In this document: positions 9,326 through 18,421 of the stretch, piece after piece | Layout of the letters: the number at the start of each line of letters is the position of its first letter | Numbering within the stretch: position 1 is the stretch's first letter | Origin: a bacterium | Lineage (GTDB): Bacteria; Planctomycetota; Planctomycetia; Pirellulales; Pirellulaceae | Reading direction: 5' to 3' | Length of the DNA stretch: 64,000 nt | Assembly (NCBI GenBank): GCA_016124445.1 | Contig: WGNR01000001.1 | Location: 372,001-436,000 of the forward strand | Notes under the pieces: generated by a model | What the model saw: only the letters and a program-made list of their open reading frames with translations | Told to the model about the DNA's origin: nothing | Database searches by the model: none | Program-made: the position numbers and the translations under genes

Positions 9326-12300
9326 ATGTTCGACTACCAGTTCTCCGTAGAACGCCCCATCTTTTTGGTCCTGTTGGCGCTGATTCCCTTTCTGTGGTGG
9401 ATCTCGTGGGATGGGCTGAAGTCCAACAATCGTGGGCGCTGGTTGCTTGCCAACGCCCTGCGGACACTGTTATGCGCCGCAATCATCTTGGCCCTGGCCG
9501 AAGTCAACGCGGTTCGGACGAATGATCGTCTGACGGTGATCTACCTGGTCGACCGGTCGCTGAGCATTCCGCCAGATCGGCTGGAAACGGTGGTCAATTA
9601 CGTTCGGTCGACCGCCAACACATTCCGCCAACCATCGCCGGACGATCGCGTTGGCGTGATCAGCTTCGGAGGCAACGCGGCGATTGAGATCCCGCCTTGG
9701 TCGAGCGACCTCTTTCTGAAATCGCAAGCGGAAATACCGGTTGATCCTCAGCAAACGAATCTGGAAGCAGCGTTGAAACTGGCTCATGCGGCCTTTCCGG
9801 CCGATGCCGCCAAACGGATCGTCATCGTTACCGACGGCAAACAGACCTTGGGCGATGCGTTTCCGATCGCCCAAACCTTAAGCCAGGCTGGCATCGGCAT
9901 CGACGTTGTGCCAGTGACCGGCTATTCCCGATCGGAAATCACCGTTGAAAAGGTGACCGCGCCGCCGACGATGCGGAAGAAGACTCCATTTCAGGTTCAG
10001 GTCGTTCTGAAAAACGAACCTGGCGAGCATTGGGATCCAAGTCGCGACCAACACAAGGTTCCTGGTCGGCTGCGCGTGGTTCGCCATGGAGGCGCTCGCG
10101 ATCAGGTGGTCGTGGAACAGCAAATCGAACTGGCGACTGGGACGCGTGTCTTTTCTTTTCAGGATCAACTGCCTGACGGAGGTTTCTACACCTACGACGC
10201 CGAATTCACTCCACTGGAAAAAGGAAGCGATGGTTTCACCCAGAACAATCGCGCATCGTCGTTTACGCATATTCAATCGTCGGGACACGTGCTGCTTATC
10301 GTCGATTCAACCAGGCCCGACGAGTTCGATGACTTTGCCGAAATGCTACGGGCGAACGACTTGCAGGTAACCGTCCAACCGAGCGACCAACTCTTCTCGA
10401 CGATGGCCGACCTGCAGCCATACGACGTTGTGGTGCTGGGCAACGTGGCTCGCAGTTCCGGCAATACCGAACTAATCACCGCTTTCAGCGATGCCCAGAT
10501 GCAAATGCTAGCCGACAACACCCGAAGTCTGGGAGCCGGCCTGGTCATGCTGGGCGGTCCCGATAGTTTCGGGGCGGGCGGATGGCACAACACACCGATC
10601 GAAGAAGCGATGCCGCTCGACTTTCAGATCAAAGACGCCAAAGTCGTCCCGGTCGGGGCCTTGATGCTGGTCATCGACAAGTCTGGGTCGATGATGGGCC
10701 AAAAGATTCATTGGTGTAAGGCGGCGGCCCGCGAAGCTGTCCGGGCCTTGGGGCCGCGTGATTACATCGGTGTCACTTCGTTTGATTCCGAGACCGCGCG
10801 CACCGTTCCGCTGCAGAAGGCTGCCAACCGAATGTTCATCGATCAGATGATCTCGCGGATCGCGGCCGACGGCGGAACCGACCTGTTTCCCGCCATGGAA
10901 GATGCGTTCCGCCAACTGCAGAACAACGAAGCATCCGTCAAACATATGATCGTCCTGACCGATGGCCAAACGCCACAGGCCGACTTCGGCAAGCTGACCC
11001 AGCAGATCAGCAAGAGCGGGATCACGGTCACCACGGTGGCAGTCGGTGGCGATGCTGATGTACGGCTGCTCAATCAGATCGCCAGTATCGGACGCGGCAA
11101 GTTCTACCAGGTTACCTCCCCCAAAGCGATTCCACGGATCTTCATGCGAGAAGTTCGACGAGTGGCGCGTCCGCTGGTCTTTGAAAAGCCAAATGGCATG
11201 ATGGTGCAATCTGCCGACCGTCACGAAATCCTCACTGGCATCCCCTCCGCGTTTCCGACATTCAGCGGCTACGTGATGACTACGCCCAAAGACAGCCCGC
11301 TGGTCGATGTTCCGCTCACCGCTCCAGAACCTTCCGGGCAACCCAATGCCCTGCTGGCATCTTGGCAATATGGCATTGGCCGCAGCGTGTGCTGGACAAC
11401 CGACGTCGGCCAGCGCTGGACCACCAACTGGACCGGCTGGGAAGGTCACGACAAGCTGCTACTGCAAATCGTGCGCTGGTGCATGAGAGACTCAGGCCAG
11501 TCCAAAAACTACCTCGTTGCCAGCGAGGTCCACGGCCAGAAGGTCAAGCTGGCTCTTACTGCCCTGGATGACGATGGCGACTTTGTCAATTTCGCATCGC
11601 CGCAACTGCAAGGGATTGGGCCTCGCTCTGAATCGGTTAGCGATGCCTTCCGCCAAGTTGCTCCTGGTCGGTATGAAGCGGAGTTCGACGCACAGCACGC
11701 AGGTGCCTACTTCGTCGCCGTCTCCCCGAGCCCGGGGCAAACGCCGATTCGCCTAGGAGTCAACATTCCCAACGCTCAGGAATTTCGCGATCACTCGAAT
11801 CAACTGCCAATGCTCAGCCGGATCGCCGCGTTGACTCCGCCCGGCGGCAAGCCTGGGGAAGTGTTCAATCTGGATGTCACCCCTGAGCAGTTTGCCGAGA
11901 TCGACGTCACTCCGTTCCGACACGATCTGCCCAAAGCAACCAGCCAGCGTCCGATCTGGTACCTGGTACTGGTCACCGCGGCCTGTTTGTTCGTTGTGGA
12001 TATCGCCAACCGTCGTATTCTTTGGAACTTTGCCTGGGTCGGCACGCTTTGGTCGCGTTTGCTGAGCCAACAGGGAGCCGTTGTCGAGACAACACCATCG
12101 CTCGGTCGCTTGAAAGCGAAGAAGGAAAGCTTGAATCGAGAGTGGCTGGAAAACTTCGACCAGTCGACTGCAGATTCTCCCATTGTCGACACCGTGGCCG
12201 CCGATCAGCCAATCGAGGCAGAGCCATCTACCGCCAAAGCCCCTCCAGCGATGCCCACTCAGGCAGAAGGTAGCTATCTCGACCGTCTGCTGCACGCCAA

Positions 12301-12334
12301 GCGAAAAGTCCGTCGATCGGATGATTCCAAATAG
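9326..12334 (+). CDS. Large membrane protein with two vWA domains and a glutamine-amidotransferase-like domain
   Basis: This 1002-residue protein has two N-terminal membrane helices (about residues 12-65) in the style of BatA. The first vWA domain carries DRSLS (about residues 75-220), a beta-sandwich segment follows, then a GATase1-like Rossmann segment around LGGPDSFGAGGW. The second vWA domain has the canonical site DKSGSM (about 450-630). A last membrane helix lies near residue 875, followed by a charged tail. Both vWA domains keep the DxSxS metal motif. The GATase-like part has no obvious Cys-His-Glu triad, so it is probably a binding domain. It begins an operon with the terpene-cyclase-fold and membrane proteins. 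A role in assembling or controlling a periplasmic complex is inferred only. Confidence 0.9.
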   Translation: MFDYQFSVERPIFLVLLALIPFLWWISWDGLKSNNRGRWLLANALRTLLCAAIILALAEVNAVRTNDRLTVIYLVDRSLSIPPDRLETVVNYVRSTANTFRQPSPDDRVGVISFGGNAAIEIPPWSSDLFLKSQAEIPVDPQQTNLEAALKLAHAAFPADAAKRIVIVTDGKQTLGDAFPIAQTLSQAGIGIDVVPVTGYSRSEITVEKVTAPPTMRKKTPFQVQVVLKNEPGEHWDPSRDQHKVPGRLRVVRHGGARDQVVVEQQIELATGTRVFSFQDQLPDGGFYTYDAEFTPLEKGSDGFTQNNRASSFTHIQSSGHVLLIVDSTRPDEFDDFAEMLRANDLQVTVQPSDQLFSTMADLQPYDVVVLGNVARSSGNTELITAFSDAQMQMLADNTRSLGAGLVMLGGPDSFGAGGWHNTPIEEAMPLDFQIKDAKVVPVGALMLVIDKSGSMMGQKIHWCKAAAREAVRALGPRDYIGVTSFDSETARTVPLQKAANRMFIDQMISRIAADGGTDLFPAMEDAFRQLQNNEASVKHMIVLTDGQTPQADFGKLTQQISKSGITVTTVAVGGDADVRLLNQIASIGRGKFYQVTSPKAIPRIFMREVRRVARPLVFEKPNGMMVQSADRHEILTGIPSAFPTFSGYVMTTPKDSPLVDVPLTAPEPSGQPNALLASWQYGIGRSVCWTTDVGQRWTTNWTGWEGHDKLLLQIVRWCMRDSGQSKNYLVASEVHGQKVKLALTALDDDGDFVNFASPQLQGIGPRSESVSDAFRQVAPGRYEAEFDAQHAGAYFVAVSPSPGQTPIRLGVNIPNAQEFRDHSNQLPMLSRIAALTPPGGKPGEVFNLDVTPEQFAEIDVTPFRHDLPKATSQRPIWYLVLVTAACLFVVDIANRRILWNFAWVGTLWSRLLSQQGAVVETTPSLGRLKAKKESLNREWLENFDQSTADSPIVDTVAADQPIEAEPSTAKAPPAMPTQAEGSYLDRLLHAKRKVRRSDDSK

Positions 12335-12507
12335 CAACGCTGTCGCCTTACCCGACACGCTTGTCGGCCGGCGCGACATCACGATCGAATGCCCTGCCTC
12401 CCAATTCGCAGTTCTTCGCGGGGTTCGACGCCAAATCGAGCCGTGGCACATTCTTTGCTCCGTTTTCTCTTGCGCGAGTACCCGCATTTCCTCAGGAGAG
12501 AATCGCC

Positions 12508-13671
12508 ATGAAAACCACCCGTCGCCTGATACTTGCCCTGATCCCTTGTTTGCTTCTAAGTTTCACCGCGATGGCAAATGCCGCCGAGGGAACGATCTCG
12601 GACGAAGCCGCAGCAAAGCTGGACGAAATCGTTGGTAAGGGACTGAAGTTTCTGGAAACCAAAGGCCAGGCCCCCGATGGCACGTTTACCCTTCAGGCTG
12701 GCCCTGGGCTGACCGCGTTGGCGTTGACTGGGGCACTTCGCAACGGGAAGACAGTCGACGATCCGGTCGTCAGCAAAGGACTGAAAGCGTTGGAAGGTTT
12801 CATCAAGCCGGATGGTGGCATTTATGGTAACGGCCGTCTGAGAAACTATGAGACCTGCGTGTCGATGCTTTGCTTCGAGGAGGCCAACGGCGATGGTCGC
12901 TATAACGATACGCTGAAGAAAGCCCGGACTTTCGTAACCGGGCTGCAATATGGTGATGGCAAGATGCCCAAGGACGACGTTTGGTTTGGCGGCGTCGGCT
13001 ATGGCGGTGCCGGACGACCTGATATGTCGAATACCTCTTTCCTGATTGAAGCGCTGATCAAAACCGGCAGCGATGCCGAAGACGAAGCGATTCAACGGGC
13101 ATTGGTTTTTGTTTCCCGCTGCCAGAACAACGCCAGCAAATTCAACGAGACACAATTCGCCGACAAGGTCGAAGATGGCGGCTTCTTCTATGAGATCCCG
13201 CGCGAGAAGATCGATCCCACCAAGGCGCCGGACCGCTATACGCCCGATGGCGGCATTCGCAGCTATGGCTCGATGTCGTACGCCGGTCTCAAAAGTATGA
13301 TCTACGCCGGGTTGACCAAGAAAGATCCTCGCGTCAAAGCGGTCGAAACCTGGGTGACCGATCACTACAGTGTCGACCATAACCCAGGCATGGGCGACGC
13401 CGGGCTTTATTACTATTACCACACCTTCGCGGCAGGTCTTGCCACGGCTGGTCTGACTGAAGTGACCGACGCGGCTGGCAACAAGCATAACTGGCGAGAA
13501 GAACTGATCCTCGAACTGGCCAAGCGTCAGAACGAAGATGGATCGTGGGCGAACGAGAACTCGCGTTGGTTTGAAAACGATAAGAATCTCGCGACCGCTT
13601 TCGCGCTGATGTCCCTTTCGTACTGCAAGCCAGGGACCGCGGCCCCCGCAGGTGCCGACGCTGGTAAATAA
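12508..13671 (+). CDS. Secreted prenyltransferase/squalene-oxidase-repeat protein
   Basis: The 387-residue protein starts at ATG 12508, directly after CAGGAGAGAATCGCC and at a signal peptide (MKTTRRLILALIPCLLLSFT, ending ANA). A longer in-frame start upstream at 12361 is not supported. The body shows repeated Gly-Thr/Trp-rich alpha/alpha units such as NEDGSWANENSRWF and KPDGGIYG, as in the alpha6/alpha6 toroid of terpene cyclases and prenyltransferases. The DxDD or zinc ligands needed for those enzymes are not evident, so enzymatic cyclisation is unlikely. Planctomycetes often place this kind of protein next to vWA/GATase proteins. It sits 173 bases after the vWA gene and 8 bases before the next. 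Confidence 0.88.
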   Translation: MKTTRRLILALIPCLLLSFTAMANAAEGTISDEAAAKLDEIVGKGLKFLETKGQAPDGTFTLQAGPGLTALALTGALRNGKTVDDPVVSKGLKALEGFIKPDGGIYGNGRLRNYETCVSMLCFEEANGDGRYNDTLKKARTFVTGLQYGDGKMPKDDVWFGGVGYGGAGRPDMSNTSFLIEALIKTGSDAEDEAIQRALVFVSRCQNNASKFNETQFADKVEDGGFFYEIPREKIDPTKAPDRYTPDGGIRSYGSMSYAGLKSMIYAGLTKKDPRVKAVETWVTDHYSVDHNPGMGDAGLYYYYHTFAAGLATAGLTEVTDAAGNKHNWREELILELAKRQNEDGSWANENSRWFENDKNLATAFALMSLSYCKPGTAAPAGADAGK

Positions 13672-13679
13672 ACGCATCG

Positions 13680-14519
13680 ATGTCTGAAGACACTCCCAAT
13701 TCGTCTTCCGATCGACCCGCATCCAGCAAGTTGGTGACGGGCCTGGTTCGACTGCGCGATGCCACGCTCGGTAAGCATCCGCTCATCCTGTGGCTGCTCA
13801 ATGCTGGCGTGTTGTTGTTACTCGCGATTTGGATTATCTCGGATGCCCGTTTCTCCGCGACCTGGAGTCACTTGCAGTACGAACTCGGCATGACTGGCGA
13901 CATGTCGCAATTGGATGAGTTCGCTAATTCGTTCTCCAGCCGCAGCAAGATCTTTGCGTTGGGCACGTTGGTGGTGATCTCGACGATCAGCCTGGCTTTG
14001 GTCGCATTTGGTTTGACGATGGGAGCGAAGGGGCATCGCGCTTTGGGCTCTTGGATGATCGCCATTTCGCTGGGCTGCGGATGGCTGGGACTTTTGACCA
14101 GTTGGGACGAACTGATCTGGACCGGCAAGCAAATGCGGATCGATTCCCATGTCGCCGCATTCGAACCGATCGCCCGAGATTTACGCCAACACTGGCCGAA
14201 GGCGGATGGCCAAAATAAGCAGCTTGGTCCCTTCATGGCCTATCCTGGTGATGGCCCCAAAACATTAATCTTGCTAACCAAGCCGAAGATTGCCGACTCT
14301 GGCCCCAGTTTCAGCAGCGTCGAACGAAGCGATGCGGGCGGCGTTCGCTTCCAACTCTCCGGCGACGAACGGGGTGTCTGGCTGGAATGGCATCCTGCGA
14401 AAGAAGAACCGGCATCGTTCACCGGCGGCCTGCTCGAACCGCATAATCTCGTTCGCTCGGTAGCCTTGGGCGACGGGTGGTACCTGGTCAGGTACCAGCA
14501 GGCAGCGATTTCCTCTTAG
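13680..14519 (+). CDS. Membrane protein of unknown function
   Basis: The 279-residue protein has three hydrophobic segments (about residues 38-56, 97-117 and 125-140), a Ser/Pro-rich cytosolic N-terminus and a soluble C-terminal half of beta character. I do not recognise a family. Only 8 bases separate it from the upstream toroid-fold gene, so it is most likely the third gene of the vWA operon. It converges on the HD-domain gene, whose stop is 7 bases away on the other strand. The last codons contain a nearly perfect palindrome (14478-14497). Confidence 0.7.
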   Translation: MSEDTPNSSSDRPASSKLVTGLVRLRDATLGKHPLILWLLNAGVLLLLAIWIISDARFSATWSHLQYELGMTGDMSQLDEFANSFSSRSKIFALGTLVVISTISLALVAFGLTMGAKGHRALGSWMIAISLGCGWLGLLTSWDELIWTGKQMRIDSHVAAFEPIARDLRQHWPKADGQNKQLGPFMAYPGDGPKTLILLTKPKIADSGPSFSSVERSDAGGVRFQLSGDERGVWLEWHPAKEEPASFTGGLLEPHNLVRSVALGDGWYLVRYQQAAISS

Positions 14520-14525
14520 ACGATT

Positions 14526-15869
14526 CTAGCCGGATTCTGGGAACATGCTGCGAACGGTCTCGATAAAGAGCGACTCGATCGATTTGTCGCTCCCAATCGA
14601 TTCGACTAATCGCGGATGGATAAAGATACGAACCTTCTTGACATAGTCGTCGAACTGCCGCTTCGCCAACGTTTCGACCATGGGCGAGACTTCCCCCAAA
14701 CCGCGATACTTCCCAGTCTTGGTATCAAGCACGTCGATATTGAACTGCACTTCCAACTTGACCGGCGGAGCATCGATCAAGATTTCGTGCGGAGCAACCC
14801 GGCGGCCAAGATGCCGCGATAGAGCGGTGGCGAACTGATCGCTCAAGTCGACCAACCAGTCGTAAGGCCGCCGAGCAATCTGGTGGAACAGTTCCGGGCG
14901 ATCGAAGTGCGAATACTCGAACAGCCGCTTGTAGATCTTCCGCGACGGACCGAACAAACCGTCTAGCAAATCACGAGCCGGTCCGTTGCTTGCTGCCTGA
15001 AGCATGGCGTCGATCATTGGCCTCTCGGTCAGACGAAACAGCGCGTCGAGTTCCAAGTGCGGCTGCAGCATGAAGAAGGCTCGCTGCAGCATTGCGGTCG
15101 CGCTGCGCACGGTGTGGTGCCAGTAAACTTCGCTGAACATGACGTAGCGGGCAAACACCATCATCTCGGCCGCCGTACGTCCCTTGGCAGTCAGGGCGAG
15201 CTTGTCCCCTTCCTGACTGACGCACAAACTGGCAATTAGCCGCTGCTGATCGAAGTTGCGTCCATACGGTACGCCGGCATGCAAACTGTCTCGCTGCAGG
15301 TAATCGAGCTTATCGACATCGATCGGCCCTGAGATCACGCTTTGCATCAGCTTCAACTTGCTGGTGCGTCCCTTTTCGGAAAGAAAGCTGACCACGTCAC
15401 GTGGATTGATGCCCCAATCGTCACGCAGACAATCGGCCACTTCCCCTTCCAGCAAAAAACTATTGGCGAACAGTTCATGCTGCGGAACGCCTGCCAGACG
15501 CAAGTCTTCGATCGGATGGCAGAACGGCCAATGCCCCAGATCGTGCAGCAAGGCCGCCACGATCATCAACTCGGCATCTTTGGTTTCGATGACATCAGCA
15601 AACTCAGGCACGTGCGCCAGACGCTGCAAATAGAGCAGCATCATCCGGTAAACACCCAGGCTATGCTCAAAGCGGGTATGGTGGGCAGCCGGGAAGACCA
15701 GCGAAACCAGCCCCAGTTGGCTGATATGCACCAGGCGGCGGAATTCGGTCGTATCGACCAGGTGGCGAACCCGCGGCGTCAGCGGAACGTCCAACTCAGG
15801 AGGGATACGAATCACGCTCGATCGAGACTGAAGCCCGACCACTTCCGGAATTTCAAGCAAATCACTCAT
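14526..15869 (-). CDS. HD-domain phosphohydrolase (dGTPase/SAMHD1-like)
   Basis: The start at ATG 15869 (447 residues) gives the natural N-terminus MSDLLEIPEVV; a 48-residue upstream extension of the frame looks non-coding. The HD superfamily metal ligands are visible: His69 in HTRFEHSLG, the His109-Asp110 doublet in ALLHDLGH, and a downstream Asp in the DVDKLDYLQRD segment. The order and the DYLQRD motif match dGTPase/SAMHD1-type metal-dependent phosphohydrolases acting on nucleotides. Substrate specificity is not certain. It is divergent from aspS with a 273-base gap, and its stop nearly abuts the 3' end of the convergent membrane-protein gene. Confidence 0.85.
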   Translation of the reverse strand: MSDLLEIPEVVGLQSRSSVIRIPPELDVPLTPRVRHLVDTTEFRRLVHISQLGLVSLVFPAAHHTRFEHSLGVYRMMLLYLQRLAHVPEFADVIETKDAELMIVAALLHDLGHWPFCHPIEDLRLAGVPQHELFANSFLLEGEVADCLRDDWGINPRDVVSFLSEKGRTSKLKLMQSVISGPIDVDKLDYLQRDSLHAGVPYGRNFDQQRLIASLCVSQEGDKLALTAKGRTAAEMMVFARYVMFSEVYWHHTVRSATAMLQRAFFMLQPHLELDALFRLTERPMIDAMLQAASNGPARDLLDGLFGPSRKIYKRLFEYSHFDRPELFHQIARRPYDWLVDLSDQFATALSRHLGRRVAPHEILIDAPPVKLEVQFNIDVLDTKTGKYRGLGEVSPMVETLAKRQFDDYVKKVRIFIHPRLVESIGSDKSIESLFIETVRSMFPESG

Positions 15870-16142
15870 GAGCGCCGGTATACCCGAACCGAAGCCGCGA
15901 GGAAAGCGGTCGTTAAAATCAACCTTTTCCGTAGGGTCCGCTGAGCGGACGCGGAAACCGTCCGACATTGTCAGTGATTCATGGCCCCAGAAATGGACGC
16001 CACCACACAACTTCCCAGCGTTCGTACAGCGAACCCTACGTTTACCGAGCCCAATCTAGGCACCCAGGCCATGTCGGTCTAAAATACTCGATTTCCCCCC
16101 TGATTTTTGACGCGGTCTTACTCACCTGCGAGGAACAGAACC

Positions 16143-17927
16143 TTGTATCGCACACACACTTGCGGCGAATTACGCAAATCTGATGTCGGCCAAACGGTCA
16201 CCCTGGCTGGGTGGGTCGATACCTACCGCGACCACGGGGGCGGATTGTTCGTCGATCTTCGCGACCGCTACGGCAAAACCCAACTGGTCTTCAGCAGCGA
16301 TAGTGGTGCCGAGACCCAGCAACTTTCGCGCGGCATCCGGAACGAAGATGTTCTGCAGGTCGTCGGCAAGGTCGAGCCGCGTCCTGATGGCACCGTCAAC
16401 CCGAAGCTGAACACCGGCGAAGTCGAGATCAAGGTTGAGAAGCTGACGATCCTCAACAAGTGCAAGACACCTCCCTTCTTCCCGACCCAGATGGAACTGC
16501 CGGGCGAAGACCTGCGGCTGAAGCACCGTTACCTTGATCTTCGCCGACAACAGATGCAGCAAACCCTGCTGCTGCGAAGCCGCATCATCAAGCAGATGCG
16601 TGACTACTTCGACCAACATGGCTTTATCGACGTTGAAACGCCGATCCTGGGCCGCAGCACGCCGGAAGGTGCTCGTGACTATCTGGTGCCTTCCCGGGTA
16701 CATCATGGCGAGTTCTATGCCCTGCCCCAGTCGCCGCAACTGTACAAGCAGATCCTGATGATGGCCGGTTACGATCGCTACGTTCAGGTCGCGCGCTGCT
16801 TCCGCGACGAAGACCTGCGAGCCGACCGCCAGCCAGAGTTCACCCAGTTAGACATGGAGATGGCCTTCTGCGAGATGGAAGACATCATCGGCATCATCGA
16901 CGGCCTGGTGCAGAAGGTCGCGAAGGACGTGCTCGATATCGATGTCACTGGCCCGCTACCGCGGATGACCTATGACGAAGCCATGGAACGCTTCGGCCAC
17001 GATGCCCCGGACCTCCGTTTTGGTCTGGAGATTGTCGACGCCACCGATCTGGCCGCCGAAGCGGAGTTCCGCGTCTTCCGGGCTGTGGCCGATGCTGGCA
17101 ACCGAGTCCGCGGCATCTGTGCGAAGGGTGCTGCCGACAAGTACTCTCGCCGCCTGATCGACGACATGACCAGCATGGTGCAAGACGACTTCGGTGCGAA
17201 GGGCCTGGCCTGGTTCAAGGTCGAAGCGGACGGTACGCTCAATTCGCCGATCGCCAAGAACTTCACCCCGGAACTGTTGGCGAAATTCAAAGAACGCTTC
17301 GCCGCCGAGCCGGGCGACTTGATCCTGATCGTCGCCGATAAGTTCGAGGTGACCTGCAAAGCGCTGTATGGCCTGCGTAAGAAGCTGGGTGCCGAACTGA
17401 AGCTGTACGATCCCGAAGCGATGCACTTCAGCTGGATCGTCGAGTTCCCGATGTTCGACTACGACGCCGAAGAAGAACGCTGGGTTGCGATGCATCATCC
17501 GTTCACCGCCCCGCGCCCGCAAGACGTTGAGCTACTGGACAGCGATCCTGGCAAGTGCCGGGCCCTGGCTTACGACCTGGTGATCAACGGCAGCGAAGCA
17601 GGCGGCGGTACGATTCGTATTCACGATAACGCGACCCAGCAAAAGGTGTTCGGCCTGCTGGGCATGACCGCGGAAGATGCCCAAGAGCGCTTTGGCTTCC
17701 TTCTGGATGCCCTTCAATACGGTGCGCCTCCGCACGGCGGGATCGCGCTAGGGATCGACCGCTGGGTGATGCTGTTTGGTCACCTGGAGAATATCCGCGA
17801 CTGCATCGCGTTCCCCAAGACCCAACGCGCCGCCGACCTGATGACCGACGCCCCGAGCACGGTCGATCGCAAGCAGTTGGAAGAACTGGCGATCAAAGTG
17901 TTGAGGCTGGACGAGGTGAAGAAGTAA
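16143..17927 (+). CDS. aspS: Aspartyl-tRNA synthetase (bacterial type)
   Basis: This 594-residue class II synthetase charges tRNA-Asp in the cytosol. The chosen start is TTG at 16143. It is preceded by GAGGAACAGAACC and gives the N-terminus LYRTHTCGELR, the usual beginning of bacterial AspRS. An alternative TTG at 16107 would add 12 non-homologous residues. The OB-fold anticodon-binding domain is residues 1-100. Class II motif 2 appears as FRDEDLRADRQPEF, a GAD insertion lies at about 310-400, and motif 3 is GIALGIDRWVML. The length is typical. Whether it is discriminating or also charges tRNA-Asn cannot be told here. It faces the two-gene DUF1559 cassette, whose end lies 1 base from its stop. 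Confidence 0.97.
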   Translation: MYRTHTCGELRKSDVGQTVTLAGWVDTYRDHGGGLFVDLRDRYGKTQLVFSSDSGAETQQLSRGIRNEDVLQVVGKVEPRPDGTVNPKLNTGEVEIKVEKLTILNKCKTPPFFPTQMELPGEDLRLKHRYLDLRRQQMQQTLLLRSRIIKQMRDYFDQHGFIDVETPILGRSTPEGARDYLVPSRVHHGEFYALPQSPQLYKQILMMAGYDRYVQVARCFRDEDLRADRQPEFTQLDMEMAFCEMEDIIGIIDGLVQKVAKDVLDIDVTGPLPRMTYDEAMERFGHDAPDLRFGLEIVDATDLAAEAEFRVFRAVADAGNRVRGICAKGAADKYSRRLIDDMTSMVQDDFGAKGLAWFKVEADGTLNSPIAKNFTPELLAKFKERFAAEPGDLILIVADKFEVTCKALYGLRKKLGAELKLYDPEAMHFSWIVEFPMFDYDAEEERWVAMHHPFTAPRPQDVELLDSDPGKCRALAYDLVINGSEAGGGTIRIHDNATQQKVFGLLGMTAEDAQERFGFLLDALQYGAPPHGGIALGIDRWVMLFGHLENIRDCIAFPKTQRAADLMTDAPSTVDRKQLEELAIKVLRLDEVKK

Positions 17928-17928
17928 G

Positions 17929-18399
17929 CTAGTTTTCAAGCTTGAACGTGAACTCATTCTCGCCGCCATCGACTACCTCGGCGGTAAGCTCACTCGTTTT
18001 TGGGTCGCTGTATTTTTTGGGCAACAGATATTTCGGCGGGCGATTGAGCGCACGGTTTAGTTCTCGTTCCGCCTGGGCGAATTCTTCCGGGGTGACTTCT
18101 TCTGGATTTGGTAGTACCAAGACCTCCAGCTTGCGAATCGCGACAGAGTAATTTCCGGGAATGACACCATCGCCAGGCTGATAGGTCCATAATCTAACTT
18201 CACCATTCTTGTCGGTGTTCCCGACCGCGCCGCGAATCTTCGCATCGCCAAACGTGACCGTTGCACGCTCGACTGGCTTGCCTTCATAAAGCACGACCAC
18301 TTTGACAGGAACCCGTTTTGGCAAACCGGAATCATCCCGGGCATAGCATCCGAGCAGACAAAGCAACAACAGCGCCATCGCGACGCTCAAACGAATCAT
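17929..18399 (-). CDS. Carboxypeptidase-regulatory-like lipoprotein
   Basis: This 156-residue protein has a lipoprotein signal with lipobox LLGC at Cys18. It is followed by a transthyretin-like beta domain (PVKVVVLYEGKPVERATVTF and GDGVIPGNYSVAI). It lies 22 bases after the upstream DUF1559 gene and ends 1 base from the end of aspS. It has the same architecture and order as the pair at 7503-9156. Its sequence is clearly related in domain pattern but diverged, so this is an old pairing and not a recent duplication. Confidence 0.86.
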   Translation of the reverse strand: MIRLSVAMALLLLCLLGCYARDDSGLPKRVPVKVVVLYEGKPVERATVTFGDAKIRGAVGNTDKNGEVRLWTYQPGDGVIPGNYSVAIRKLEVLVLPNPEEVTPEEFAQAERELNRALNRPPKYLLPKKYSDPKTSELTAEVVDGGENEFTFKLEN

Positions 18400-18421
18400 G
18401 GAGATCTCTTTCAGGAGGGAA

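Noticed and set aside
10508..11449. 313-codon minus-strand frame inside the vWA/GATase gene
   Set aside because: Antisense shadow of the clear vWA coding frame, with no recognisable domain.
12556..13722. 388-codon minus-strand frame opposite the toroid-fold gene
   Set aside because: Antisense to a gene with signal peptide, ribosome-binding site and repeats; it has no features of its own.
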